From Gnetum montanum (taxonomy: Eukaryota; Streptophyta; Gnetopsida; Gnetales; Gnetaceae), in assembly GCA_015680685.1 (NCBI GenBank), contig MNCI01007639.1, forward strand, positions 414,124-465,882: a stretch of DNA of 51,759 nucleotides. Direction: 5' to 3'. Under the pieces are notes generated by a model that searched no databases, was not told where the DNA came from, and saw only the letters and a list, made by a program, of their open reading frames with translations. Positions 12,104 through 23,100 of this stretch are shown piece by piece. Made by a program: the position numbers and the translations under genes. The stretch's first letter is position 1; every line of letters starts with the position of its first letter.

Positions 12104-12117
12104 ATCTACCCCCCATA
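12104..12117 (-). other. Polypurine tract of element F
   Basis: On the minus strand ATGGGGGGTAGAT directly precedes the LTR start TGTCACATCC. It is preceded by CAAGGATGAATG, the kind of sequence that ends coding regions just before a gypsy 3' LTR. Confidence 0.65.
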
Positions 12118-12498
12118 AGTTTCATTCATCCTTGAATGAGTGCATGTTCTTAATATTTTTCCAAATCTAATGCTTTTTTATCATGATTCTATGCTCCAAT
12201 AATTTGATTTCTCCTGTGAAATTGAAGTTGTTTCTTGATTATTTTCATGATCTTGATCAATGTTATGAATTGATGGAAGTAATTGTCATTCTACCATAAG
12301 TGGTATGTTATTAGATGATCTTATTTGAGATGGCAAGGCTTGATCTTGATTCTTCTTAAGTTCTTCTTTGAAAATCAACTCTAGTAACTTTGTAACTTGA
12401 AAGAATTAGAGATCGTACCAAATATAATTCAAAGTATCAATGAAGAATGTTGTTGATCCATATTCATTAATCATAGTAGAGTCATTGGTAAATTGTGG

Positions 12499-13365
12499 TT
12501 ATTGATGAGTGCTATTCATTAACATCATCTGTTCATGAATTCTAGAGTCTGATTTATCTACTAAAGACTCAAAGTAAGAAGAACATGAACTAGCTAATGG
12601 AATTTCATGCCAAATTGATGGAAAAATCTTCTTCAACTTAGGTTCATATTCCAAAGATTTCTTTATAGATCCATATTTTAAGAATTGGTAAATGCTACTT
12701 CCAAATTTTGCATTGAAGTCTCTAAAAATAATAAATGAAACTCGATTAGTATAACTTAGTAATAACTTATTCTTCACACTTTCTTTTATTTGCTTAATCA
12801 AATATGCTTCTTGACATAGTCTAACATCTGAACATGTTGGTTTGGCAATCAAATGTGTGTTAACCACACATACACATCTTCCTAATAGATGAACTTTTAT
12901 AGTCATTTCCAATGCTATGTGATTTTTCCAAAATCTTAATTGTTCCTTCTTGTCCATATCTTGAAGTTCTATAATTTTAAAAATAATATTTTCTAAACTC
13001 CATTCAAATCTTTGTACCAATTAAAATATGGATTCCTTATAAAATATCACACAACCATCCATGTTATAATTTCTATAGTATGCTAATCTATTTGTCTCAA
13101 AAGAAGAACTTCCATAAGAGCCTTTTTTCTTATAAATACCTTTGTATCCTACTTTTCCCAAGTTTGGTTGGAATTGGTATAGAAATTGCCATGGCAAAAC
13201 TTCTTGTAAGCACAATACATCAGCATCCAAATCTTCTAACTCTACTAAGATGCATGGATATTGATATTCATGCCAATCCAAGGCCCATGATGGACATAGC
13301 AAATGTTGTTTCTCACTCACTAGGGATCTTGCAACATGTTGTATGTTTCAACTTTCATTCCTATT
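12499..13365 (-). pseudogene. CCR4-like exonuclease/phosphatase-family gene fragment (captured)
   Basis: Read leftward, the translation is collinear with the endonuclease/exonuclease/phosphatase domain of CCR4-type deadenylases, which shorten mRNA poly(A) tails. Landmarks: MKVETYNML (about 13365-13339), then after a frameshift HLLCPSWALDWHEY, ADVLCLQEV with the catalytic Glu region, GYKGIYKKK, MDGCVIFYKESIF, one in-frame TAA at 13021-13023, VVNTHL with the conserved His, and FIIFRDFNAKFGSS, where the usual GDFN is RDFN. No intron interrupts about 290 codons. The C-terminal catalytic part with the final SDH motif is absent. It lies sense within the pol-less LTR element F near its 3' end, which suggests capture through spliced RNA. 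CCR4 versus a related EEP subfamily cannot be settled by eye. Confidence 0.7.
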
Positions 13366-14420
13366 CTTGAATTCTTGTCTATATCATTTCTCTTCATGAG
13401 TATCCTACTCTTTGTCAAAATAAGATTTTGAGTCTCCATGTTGTTTTTGCCCTATGTTTTGATTGCAAGATGGATTAATATACTATTTTTTTGTCAGTTG
13501 AAGAATGTTCTATTTCTTCAACTAATTCTCCAACTAATACATAAACTAATCTTTAACTAATACATTGATTGATTCATTAATTGATAATCAACTGATACTA
13601 ATACAACAACTTATTCTCCAACTAATTTAACTATGTCATCTAATTTTATAATTGCATTATCTAATTTTAGAAACATTTAATGATATCATATAACTTTAGT
13701 AATATGTAACTATATTATCTAATTTTTAGCAACCTTTCTACCTCCCTTAATAACACTTACTCCTGAAATGTAATTAATGACATGCCATAGTGATCTTAAG
13801 ATTATCTGCAAGGGTTATGTACTAAATCTTAAAGCCCCAAAAGTTGAATTTATGATATCATCAAATTATCAAGTTCCTACATGATAAGTTTGACCACACC
13901 ATTAAGTTCAAGAAAAATGTTGGAAATGAATATTCATATGTTGAAAATGAACATCGTATGCTTGAGTGATGCCAAAATTAAACTTTTGAGGATCTCAAGT
14001 TACTATATCAGGCAAGGAGTAAAAACTAATTTTTGAGATTCCCTGGGTTAGACTTGACTCAACCATTGGGTTCGGAAGGTTGAAATCTATAGGAAACAAC
14101 TCTTCATTCATAGAAAAAGGATTCTAAAATCAAAAGTTATGTCTTCTAGAGTTTAAGATCTTTGGCGTGAAAAACATGATTTCCTAGGAGGTTACCCATT
14201 CTAATTCTACTCTAAAGCAAATGTGCTTGATTACAGAATTTTTATCCATTTTTTGCCAACGTGATAATTTGAATTTTTAAAAAATATTTGTGTTCATTCT
14301 TATTTTAAATTAAAAATTAATGAGGAAAAAATTTAAAATTTTTCCATCAATTGATAAGAATTTTGAAATTCCCATCAATTGTCAACAGATTTTTGCTTCA
14401 TAGACAATGCCTATCGCAAA
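13366..14420. other. Interior of element F, no gene seen
   Basis: AT-rich sequence upstream (on the minus strand) of the CCR4-like fragment. It contains repeated CAACTAAT/AACTAATACA words (13510-13650) but no further recognisable part of the nuclease or of gag/pol. Confidence 0.3.
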
Positions 14421-14730
14421 ACCCTCCTCTAGGTTGGTTTGACCCATTTTGGGGATCGTGTGGCCCTCCTCTAGGCTAGCATGACTTGTCCTAGGGTCTG
14501 CATGACCCTCTTATGAGCTAGTGTGACCCTTGACTAGGCTTGCGTGGCCCATCTTAGGGCCTACGCAGCCCATCACTGGGCCAATGCAACCTATCTCAAG
14601 GCCTATGCAACCCATCACTGGGCCAACACAACCCATCTTAGGGCCTACATGGCCCATCTCAAGGCCTATGCAACCCATCACTAGGCTAGCATGGCCCATC
14701 TTAGGGCCTATGCTACCCATCACTAGACTT
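14421..14730. repeat. 21-bp minisatellite (about 14 units)
   Basis: Units such as AGGCCTATGCAACCCATCACT and GGGCCAACACAACCCATCTT run head to tail with a strict 21-bp period. Because 21 is a multiple of three, both strands stay open and produce heptapeptide repeats (MGCIGPV-like on the minus strand, TQPITGP-like on the plus strand). It is markedly more GC-rich than the surrounding element F interior. No domain is recognised; treat it as repeat DNA. Confidence 0.8.
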
Positions 14731-14789
14731 TTGCATGTGTTCAGCAAAGAGGTGATTTCTTGTAGTGTTTGGTGAAGCAAGAGGTAGTT

Positions 14790-14930
14790 TTCAGTAGTGC
14801 TAGAGGTGATTTTCAATGGTGCAAGAGGTAAATTTTGATGGTGCTAGAGGTGATTTTTGATGGTGTTGGAGGTGATTTTTGATGGTATTGGAGGTGGTTT
14901 TTGGTGGTGCTAAAGGCAATTTTTGATTGT
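14790..14930. repeat. ~27-bp imperfect repeats
   Basis: About five copies built on GGTGATTTTTGATGGTG followed by TTGGA or CTAGA. They directly adjoin the 21-bp array and form part of the same low-complexity interior of element F. Confidence 0.6.
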
Positions 14931-16495
14931 GTGGGAGATGGCTTGTGGTAGCTTTGAAGGTGATGTTCTATAGCTCTCAAGGTGACTAGGGTTTCGTAGT
15001 AGATGATAGGTAGGTGGTGGTAGCATCCTAGCTAGGCAAGGCATGTAGCGATGGTGTTTGTATTGGACAATGTAGTCTACATTAGGGCTTGTATAAGGAC
15101 CAACATGGTGCATGGGTGGGCCTACACAACCTGTACAGGGGCCTAATTAGTGGAGCAAACATGTGATGAATGGAAAATAGCACAGTAAGAATGACATGGT
15201 GGCAAATCGGTGGGTGGTGGTGGATGGCATAGGAAGCAAGGATTTTGGTTTAGGTGAGTAGGAATGTGATAGGAGCAGCGGTGATGATGAGAACAAGGGC
15301 AACATAACTCTTGTAGGACCTATGTGGCTCTTGCTGGGCCTAAGTGGCCTATAGGGCCTATGTGGCTCCTATTAGGCCTATGTAGTCCTTGTAGGCCAAC
15401 ATAGCCTAAATTGTTTTTCTTTTTTTATAAATTATTATTTTTTTATAAAAAAATAGATTTTTGAAGTCTTGGGGGCTCGGGGTTTAAACCCATGACCTCC
15501 CACTTAAAAACATATATATATGTGTGTGTTTGTGTGTGTCTATTATTCTTTTTAATTATATATATATATATATATACCCACCAAATATTGCTTTAAAAGT
15601 ATTTTTGTTTTTTTAGGTAAAAGTAAGTAGGGGCTTGGTGTCGAACCCATGACCTCCTATTCAAAAAAATTTTAAAAGCTTTTTTTTTTAACTTTTTATT
15701 ATTATTTTATTCCACCTTTGTTTGATGATTAACATGGCGATTTGGCTATGGTAAGGGTTAGGTATGGGTAAATGATAATTTTCGATTAATTCTTGACTCT
15801 AAAATTTTGACTTTTTTTTGTTTAAATAATAAATTAATATTATTTTAGTGCATGTATAACAAGAAACTTTAAACATCAATATCTCTCAAACCGTGAGCTT
15901 GATTGAGATAACATTTGTATCATTGAAATTTTCTTGACAAGTAATATATGTTGTATATAGTTTTAGCTTCAAAAATGAAGTTGGGTTTTCAAGAACTAAA
16001 AGGACAAAACTAGCCTATTTTGTTAAACTAACATTTCTAGGCTAACATATGGTAACTTGGAATCTTATAGATTACCTGGATAGTGAATTTCAATAGAACA
16101 AGATCAATTTAGGTCATGATTACTAATTTTCTTGAAATAAATTTAACAATGATTCTAATCAATTAATAATTATAGTATTAAGATGGGTAAGAGTTAGCTA
16201 GACTAGTGTATCATTGTCTTACCAACATCTCTTACAATTAATGAATCTTGATGAGATGTGATTAGATCTTTGTTGGTTAATGATATCTATGAAATAATTT
16301 TGTTGGTTGCTGGGATCTAGATGTTTGATCCATTGTTTGTGAAGTTAATGGAAAGATATCTTTTGACTTGCATCACAACATATGGTACATTTGGTAATGA
16401 TCAATGGATTTTCATGTGTTGTGGCTTTAAGGTTCATCATTAGATTCATGCTATAGTTGACCCATGATTCTAAATGGTCCTTGGGTTATGGTTTT
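14931..16495. other. Leader side of element F interior, no gene seen
   Basis: Contains a diffuse GGCCTATGTGG repeat (15318-15400), T-rich runs, TA/TG microsatellites (15520-15575) and two copies of a GAACCCATGACCTCC-like sentence (about 15480-15500 and 15640-15658). No gag or pol is recognisable on either strand. Confidence 0.4.
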
Positions 16496-16507
16496 CTCTG
16501 ATACCAG
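16496..16507 (-). other. Primer binding site (initiator tRNA-Met) of element F
   Basis: The minus strand reads CTGGTATCAGAG, complementary to the 3' end of plant initiator tRNA-Met. It begins four bases after the LTR end (CA-CAAC-TGG). Confidence 0.8.
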
Positions 16508-16510
16508 TTG

Positions 16511-17084
16511 TGACATCTCGTCCCTAGATGTCATGGAAAACTTCAAATATACAATATATTAGACATGATGCATATGAAGAAAATATACCAAATGTGAAAT
16601 ATATGTGATATTCAACATTATGTATAAAAAAATTAATAGAAAAAATGCAAAAAGAGAAAGAAAAGAATGCTTTATTGATATGGAATAGCATATCCGTATC
16701 ATGCTTTGAGAGTGTTCCTTGGGGTTTTGTTCATTTGACATCTATCCCTTAGAGGCAATACAACATTGCCACCATAGTTAGGCCTAAAACCCAACCAGAA
16801 GGAATGGCCAGTCCATTTCCTATCTTGCTTCATTCAGCTTCTTGTGACTTGCCTATACTGGCTCCACCACTCCATGTTGGCATGACCTCTAACCTTGGGT
16901 ATAAATGCCTTCGGTGAAAGTCCCAAAGGTTACCTTAAGAGACATGTCTATTATTACAACATGCCCTCTCAGGTCTTAATCACAAATAGCCTTTTAGGTC
17001 TTGTTAAGATGACAATAACACTTATTATGAAGAGACACCATCTTCATTAGGGAACAACATCATTTGGGAATGGGGATGTGAGAT
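16511..17084 (-). repeat. 5' LTR of element F
   Basis: A 574-bp partner of 11561-12103, starting TGACATCTCG and ending GGGATGTGA followed by GA instead of CA. It carries the AAAGAATGCTTTATTGATAT and TCTATCCCTTAGAGGCAA blocks seen in the left copy. The PBS inside its left edge makes it the 5' LTR on the minus strand. Confidence 0.8.
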
Positions 17085-17412
17085 TCATGATGAGGTAAAT
17101 ATAGCCATACAACTTCACAATGGAAAATCATTTATGTTAGATGAATAAAATTAATTCAATAAGAACCATAAATATTTAATTTTAAAGGTCAAAGCTATGA
17201 GTGAGACATGCATACTTCAATGTTTGTTCAAGGTAATGCAACATCCAAAACCATTGATCAAAAATAAAACATGTTGATAAATGTACACTTCTCTTCTAAT
17301 GTAAATATGATAATGTAAAAATAGTCTATTAATGCAAAATATCAAAGATAGAACATATAGAAATAGGTGTTTCATCAAGTATCACAAATAGAAAAGCAAG
17401 AATATTACAAGA
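17085..17412. other. No gene seen
   Basis: AT-rich sequence between elements F and A; no frame, repeat or LTR end recognised. Confidence 0.3.
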
Positions 17413-18120
17413 TGTAGCATTTGAAAATGTCGGTGGCTAGAACACCGAGAGGTCGTGAGGTGCATAGCCTAACCCTGAGCCTGTAGGAGGGCAATGTTGG
17501 AGAAAATGGAAACGGGGTGCCCTGAGTAGTCTAGTTAATTAATTAGGGACTTAAGTAGTGTCCAATAACCATTTGTAGATAATTATTTTAAGCATCACGT
17601 ATAGAATTTTGGAACAAGTAGGAGTGGGATATGCATAATAGCGAGAGACTTTGAGCATAGGTGCATATGACAATATAAAGAAATAGATATATTAACAGTT
17701 TAAAATACTATAGAAAAAGAATGAAATGAGAGTGCGAGTAAAGAAGTGCACTGCCCCAAGATTGGGGGACATGGCTTTTGATTGGATGATGTGTACAATT
17801 GGTGTGCAGTGTAGACAGAAATAGCTGGGCAACAGGGTAATATGGTCATGCTCTCTTGAGTGCTGAAGACATGGTGTTGACTGGCATGGAGGAGTTGATG
17901 TTTTCTAGTCCAAGAGTTACTACATTGTGGATGGGTAGGTGTCACATTCAGGTGTGAGAGTGGAACAAGGATTAGGAAGGCTCTAATGCTAAGATTTGCT
18001 GCTCATCAACTTTTTGTTGCTAATCTTCTGTCAAAGCCAACTACAAAATCCAACCATTAGAATGTTGTTTACTAGGATATTTATAGAGCCAGAGTTGGGG
18101 GAGAGACATGGTTTGGATGT
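17413..18120 (-). repeat. LTR of element A, left part (split)
   Basis: It aligns with 39022-39670 throughout. Shared blocks include GGCTAGAACACCGAGAGGTC / GGCTGGAACACCAAGAGGTC and CATAGCCTAACCCTG. The LTR begins TGTAG on the plus strand, which is CTACA at the minus-strand end. It stops abruptly at CATGGTTTGGATGT where element C begins and resumes at 37469. Joined, the two parts give about 2.17 kb, matching the 2.20-kb LTR of element B. Confidence 0.8.
18116..18120 (+). other. Target-site duplication of element C (left)
   Basis: GATGT precedes the 5' LTR and GATGC follows the 3' LTR at 37469-37473, a 4/5 match. The uninterrupted paralogue at 39660-39668 reads TTTGGATGCCACG, confirming the insertion point. 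Confidence 0.65.
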
Positions 18121-19485
18121 TGAAAACACCACAAAATTTTGGACTAGCACTTTTAGATAAGACTCAAGCTAAGTCATGCCACTTCCCAACATGAGTATAG
18201 CATGACCAACCTTGAGAGCCTCCAAAACAGCATGAAAAAACACATGATTGAATAGGCAAAGTTCCCCCGGGGCCCACGGGCGATTGCTCCTACTCCCAGC
18301 ATCCAGAATCTAGGGTTTTAGGCTCAAAATGCATGGTTTTTGCTGTACACACTTTGCTCATGCTATGGTCACACTGCCCAGCGTAAGACCAGCGTGTGTA
18401 CAGTGTCACTAACTTCTGGAGCCCCAAAATCAAGTTCAAACAGCCCAGATCTGAGCACATGAACTCTCCATGAGCTTCACTGATGCCCCCTATAGCTCCT
18501 AGCCTTCAAAACCTTGAAATTTGAGCTCATAATCACATGCTTTAAGCCACTTTCTGTTAGTCACGTTGAGGTCACACTGCACAACGTGACCACAGCATGA
18601 ACAAACAAGAACAGCTCAATTTAGGCACCTCTAGGTAGAATTTTGACATGAATTCAACTCCTAGGAGCTAGGAAACAATTGTACATGTTCACAGGCTCCA
18701 GAAAATCAAAATTTGGGCCTCAAACATGGCACTTTAAGTTGGTCATGCTAAGGTCACGCTGACGTCACACTGTACAACGTGACCACAGCGTGACCAAGAA
18801 AAAAAAGGGCATATCAAGAAATTTTAGGTATAGTTTTGACATGAACTCAATCCCCAGGGGATAGGAAACAACTGTACTGACTCTTAGGATTCAAAAAATC
18901 AAGATTTGAGCTTCAAATGTGTCATTTTAAATACCCCATTTTTCCACTTAATCAGGGTTGGCAATTTTGGAGCTAGAAAACCAACAACCCTGAACCTAGA
19001 CTTAGTCACGCTGAGCACTTGGGGAAATTTTGGTTACACTGCACACCTGCAACTTCCCAATGCCTGTACACCCTGCACATCCGGGCTAAACATCTACCTT
19101 GCGATCAATCCACAACTGCATTCTAACCGGTGCACTTTTTTTTGTAATCATCAGTCAATACATATAGTTACAATTTTTCCATCCATTTTTCTCTATTTAC
19201 ACTTGTTACAATTTTCATTACCTTTTTTTACGTTTTCTTTTTCTTCTTACCTTTCGTACGTTCGTTTATGCTTTAGTTTGCATTCGTTTACATATAACCC
19301 AGCGCATCGTAATAGCATACACTAGGGGAAGTCCTTGTTTGATCTATGTGCCAACCATTCAAGGCACTCTACCCTCGTTTATTTCTAGCTTGCCCTCATG
19401 TGAAGGTGGGGTCTTACTATTTCTTCTGTAGATCTCTCGACGTCTATTTCATTCCAACCTCGCGCTGACGATTTTGGACAGTACA
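18121..19485 (+). repeat. 5' LTR of element C (promoter-deleted)
   Basis: Starts TGAAAACACC and ends GGACAGTACA. It is collinear with 35413-37468 but 691 bp shorter, mainly through one deletion at 18930/18931 that corresponds to 36223-36891 of the 3' LTR. The lost piece includes most of the palindrome array and the first bases of CCTATAAATACC, leaving TTTTAAATACC in place of the TATA box. Confidence 0.85.
18540..18810 (+). promoter_or_regulatory. GGTCACGCTG palindrome array in 5' LTR of C
   Basis: Inverted half-sites GGTCACGCTG and CAGCGTGACC (variants CACAACGTGACC, AGGTCACACTGCA) recur near 18565-18600 and 18740-18795. More copies exist in the 3' LTR (about 35855-35890, 36035-36085, 36225-36260 and 36415-36460). 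The U3 position suggests regulatory or structural DNA; no factor can be named. Confidence 0.5.
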
Positions 19486-19490
19486 GTAAA

Positions 19491-19508
19491 TTGGCACTAG
19501 AAGGAGGG
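19491..19508 (+). other. Putative primer binding site of element C
   Basis: TTGGCACTAGAAGGAGGG starts five bases after the LTR end GTACA. The position and the TTGGC start are as expected for a gypsy PBS; the tRNA was not identified. Confidence 0.5.
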
Positions 19509-20172
19509 CCTATTTCTATTACATTTGTTTGTCCAGTAGTTTCCCACAGCATCCTGCATCTTGTCCTCGTTTTATACATTGTTCACAGCGTCCAGCACTT
19601 AGTTTTCTCCCTCAAACACAACCCTTAGCATCCAGACGTCATTATGACCTGCTAAACACGTTCCTGCTTAACTCACAGTGTCCAGCACTCAGGCCCCAGC
19701 TTCCAGACGTTGTATCCAGTGTCCAGACACTATTCCTCAATCCCAGATGCTGCATTCAGTATCCACACATTGTTCCCCTATTCCAAATGTTGCAGTTCAA
19801 CCTAATTGCATTCTACATTTTTGTTTCTAAGCCACACATCGTCCCTTGACTTTCACACACTGTGTTTGAGGCTGCCAGACTTCACACTCTGCAAGTCCAC
19901 CCTAGTCAACGTACACTTCACTTGCAATTGTGGCCATACACTGTGCCACTTTTATAATGCATGTTGTACTTCTTTACATTGCTTACATAACTTATACATT
20001 GTTCTTGGTTTTCACACGCTACACTCCCTCTTTACGTTGCTTCATACGCTGCTCAATCTTTTCACACGTGGCATTGTTCATACGCTATTGACTACACAAT
20101 TACCACTTACCATATATTTTCTCTCTCTTATGTTGCATTCTCTCTCCTACGTTGCATCACCCAAAGTTGACA
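19509..20172 (+). other. Leader of element C, with degenerate short repeats
   Basis: Repetition of CCAGACGTT, CCAGTGTCCAGACACT and CACACGCTGC-like words, but no conserved protein. Long open stretches in other frames are unlikely to be coding because they consist of this repetition. Confidence 0.45.
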
Positions 20173-23100
20173 ATGGACCCCACACACAGCAACACCACTA
20201 CCTTGCCCATCTTCAACTTCGGTATCACAGTCTCAGATCCCATCACTACTGTCGAGTCCATAGTTGCCCTTGCCGAGATGAACCCTCAAGGGCCACCTCA
20301 CTGATCACTGAGACTACAAGGTAGAGAACCCACCTTCACCAGCCTAACGTCCAAACAATATAACTTTATTTCTATTAGAATCCAAGCTAACTAGCCCATC
20401 GATCGCATGGAAATGGAAGCAAAACGACATTATGAACTCATCTATAAGGGAGGCCATAACTTTATCCCTTCAGCATATGACATAATTCCCCTCTTTGAAT
20501 CCCACCATGAACTCATATCCCAACTCCTCATGGCAAGGAACCAAACCTCACACCAACCCACTGTAGAGCCTAAAAACGGAGATGAGGAAGATGATTTTGT
20601 GGCTCAATCCAAACATGAGGATTCATACCATACTCTCAGTCCGCATACTTATGCAAACCCGTTATTCAACCCTTTCATGGGAAAGACCATGTTCCTTCAC
20701 ACATTTAAAAGCACTCAAGAACATGTCTCTCAATAGGAAGCACCCACTCTCATTCCCACTCTCCCCATGACCAATACCCAATTCACTACATCCATCTCCG
20801 TTATTCCTCTGAGCACCACACTATCCCCTCTCCTACAAGTACAACCCCAACAACTCTCCTCTTAAACTAATGTAGGAGTGACCTTCCCACCCCAAGTAAT
20901 TGGGATGCCATCCATGATACCTACTTCTACATCTACTCACTATATACCATGAATGAAAATCCAAGGAACACCCTTCACTACTTTGACTCAATAGGTTCAG
21001 GGTGTTTCCTCACAACTTGTAACTAGGCAGTGGCCCACATCTGGCATTCAACAATATCAACCAACTCATTACGGCATACCACCTGCTACAATTCCATCCA
21101 TGAATATCTTTCAAGTACAACCATCAACAACTCAAAAGTCATCATTCCCACCAACTGTACAGTAGTCTAACTTATATAGCAGTCAAACTAACCAACCTAC
21201 TACTCCACTGAGTGCCCAAGAATGGGCTGAAGCCAAAAAGATGATGCAAGAGCTCACTGATGAGGTAAAGCACCTCAAAACCACTAACACTAAAGAGCTT
21301 AAAGTATTGGACTTCTACCAAGATGATCCAATCATTTTTTTAGTGCCACCTTTAACTTTACCCAAGGGAGTTTCATTACCTCAATTGACAAAATATAACA
21401 GGGAAGGAGACCCCAACGCCCACTTAGTAACATTTATATTAGAATGTATGTTGCTTCAAGCTTGGCCCCATGCAATCCTATGCATGTTCACCATGTCTTT
21501 AACTGGAAGAGCCTTAGATTGGTACAAAGCCTTACCCCGTAACTATATATCCTCTTTGGAGGATCTGTTACACCAGTTTGTTACCAGGTTTAAGTACAAC
21601 TTGAAGCCTGAAGCAACCTTAGACAGTTTGATCCAGGTGAAGCAAGCACCACTAGAACTGGTGCAAAAGTTCATTTAGAGATGGTGTGCTGCACTTAATG
21701 AACTTCATGAGCCAATCCTGGAAACATACCTACTTATGATTCTTAAAGGAGCTATGAACGACTTTGTTAAGTTAAAGCTCTACTATCTAAATGCTCACAC
21801 TCTGAGTTAAGATTTTGTATAGATAAAGAACATAGAGGAGGAAGCCCAAAATAGTCATGATCCCACTTATTTAACCTTTAAAAATCAACACACAAAGAAA
21901 GAAAAAGACAAAGCTAAAGCAACAGTAGCAGCAGTAGTGGAGATGGCTCAACCCAACAATGCGGGACAGAAAGGGAAAAAACCTACTATTCCCATTAACT
22001 ATGAGAGAACCACTCCCACACCCACACCTGAACCATCCTTCATGCAAACTGCTAACACGGGTCATGCATGTACATTTGAGAGAAAATAACCTACTCAATA
22101 TACACCGTTGCCGATGAAGCCTTCACAACTACTAGATCAACTTTTAAAAGCTGGGGCCATCAAACATAAACAGTTGTCTCCTACAGTAGCCAAAAAACAT
22201 GATCAATACTATGAATTGGTTAGAAACCCAAGCTTGGAAACACCGAATGAGCCTCCAGTTTTGAGAGGCTTTAGGCTAGATAGATTTTTTGAGTACCATC
22301 AACGAAATGGGCATGGAACCAATTATTGTTTCACCCTAAAACAAGACATATAACATATGATCGATAGGGGTGAAATAACCTTTGACAAAGCTAACCATGT
22401 AAAATCACAAAATCAATCTATGGGCGTGTACAAGGATCCCCTTAACACCAAGGAGGCTCCTTATGTGATCAACACAATACATGTTGGCAATGAACAGGAA
22501 ATACCCAGAAAACCTTTTGTGATTCATGTTCCTATAGCATCAACACCATCTCCCCAAACCTCATTTCCAACACATACATCCTCCACACCTCAAAAATAGT
22601 TTGTCATTTGGGTACCTCCCATGGTGGCAACGACGAATCTACCCCCATAAACCAAACCTGCTCCATTTGTGATCTGTGTGCCTTCTGCTGATGCAACCAC
22701 AAGTGCACCACCACCAACCTGACCCACTCCCTTTGTCATATGGGTACCACCTATTGTTGCAACTGCAGATGTACAACCCCAAACCAAACCAACTCCATTT
22801 GCCATCAGGGTGCCTAAGCAACCTGATGTTCAAACTCCAACAATTCAACAATAAACCCATTCCATTCCATTCATAATTCAGGTGCCTAAACACCTTGACA
22901 CTCAACCACCAATAGTTCCATCACAAACCCACCCTATTCCATTTGTCATTCAGGTCCCGAAGCAACCAGATGTCCCAACCCCAATGGTTCCCCCGTGCCC
23001 TTCACGAGAATGCCTTGTAGATAGGTTGACCAGGGAACGTTTGAAAATTCAAAAACAAGATCATGAGTTAGCACCCCCAAAACCCACTCCATTAAATGTT

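Larger units (their letters stand above)
11561..17084 (-). mobile_element. Element F: non-autonomous LTR retrotransposon carrying a CCR4-like fragment
   Basis: Two directly repeated LTRs (11561-12103 and 16511-17084) flank 4.4 kb without gag or pol. Orientation is minus: an initiator-Met PBS (CTGGTATCAGAG on the minus strand, 16496-16507) lies 4 bp inside the right LTR, and a purine tract (ATGGGGGGTAGAT, 12104-12117) abuts the left LTR. The interior holds an intron-free CCR4-like nuclease fragment in sense orientation, a 21-bp minisatellite and low-complexity repeats. Structurally it resembles a LARD-type element that has captured a host gene fragment. A clean target-site duplication was not found: the left flank is CATTA, and the right end is blurred. 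Confidence 0.75.

Noticed and set aside
14530-14775. Open frames on both strands over the 21-bp array
   Set aside because: They follow automatically from a repeat period divisible by three; no domain and no conserved start.
11556-17089. Target-site duplication for element F
   Set aside because: Left flank CATTA and right flank TTCAT do not match, and the right LTR end reads GA instead of CA, so no duplication is claimed.
19529-20324. Long open stretches in frames other than gag just before gag
   Set aside because: Composed of short CCAGACG/CACACGCTG repetition in the leader; the true gag frame (start 20173) overlaps in another frame.
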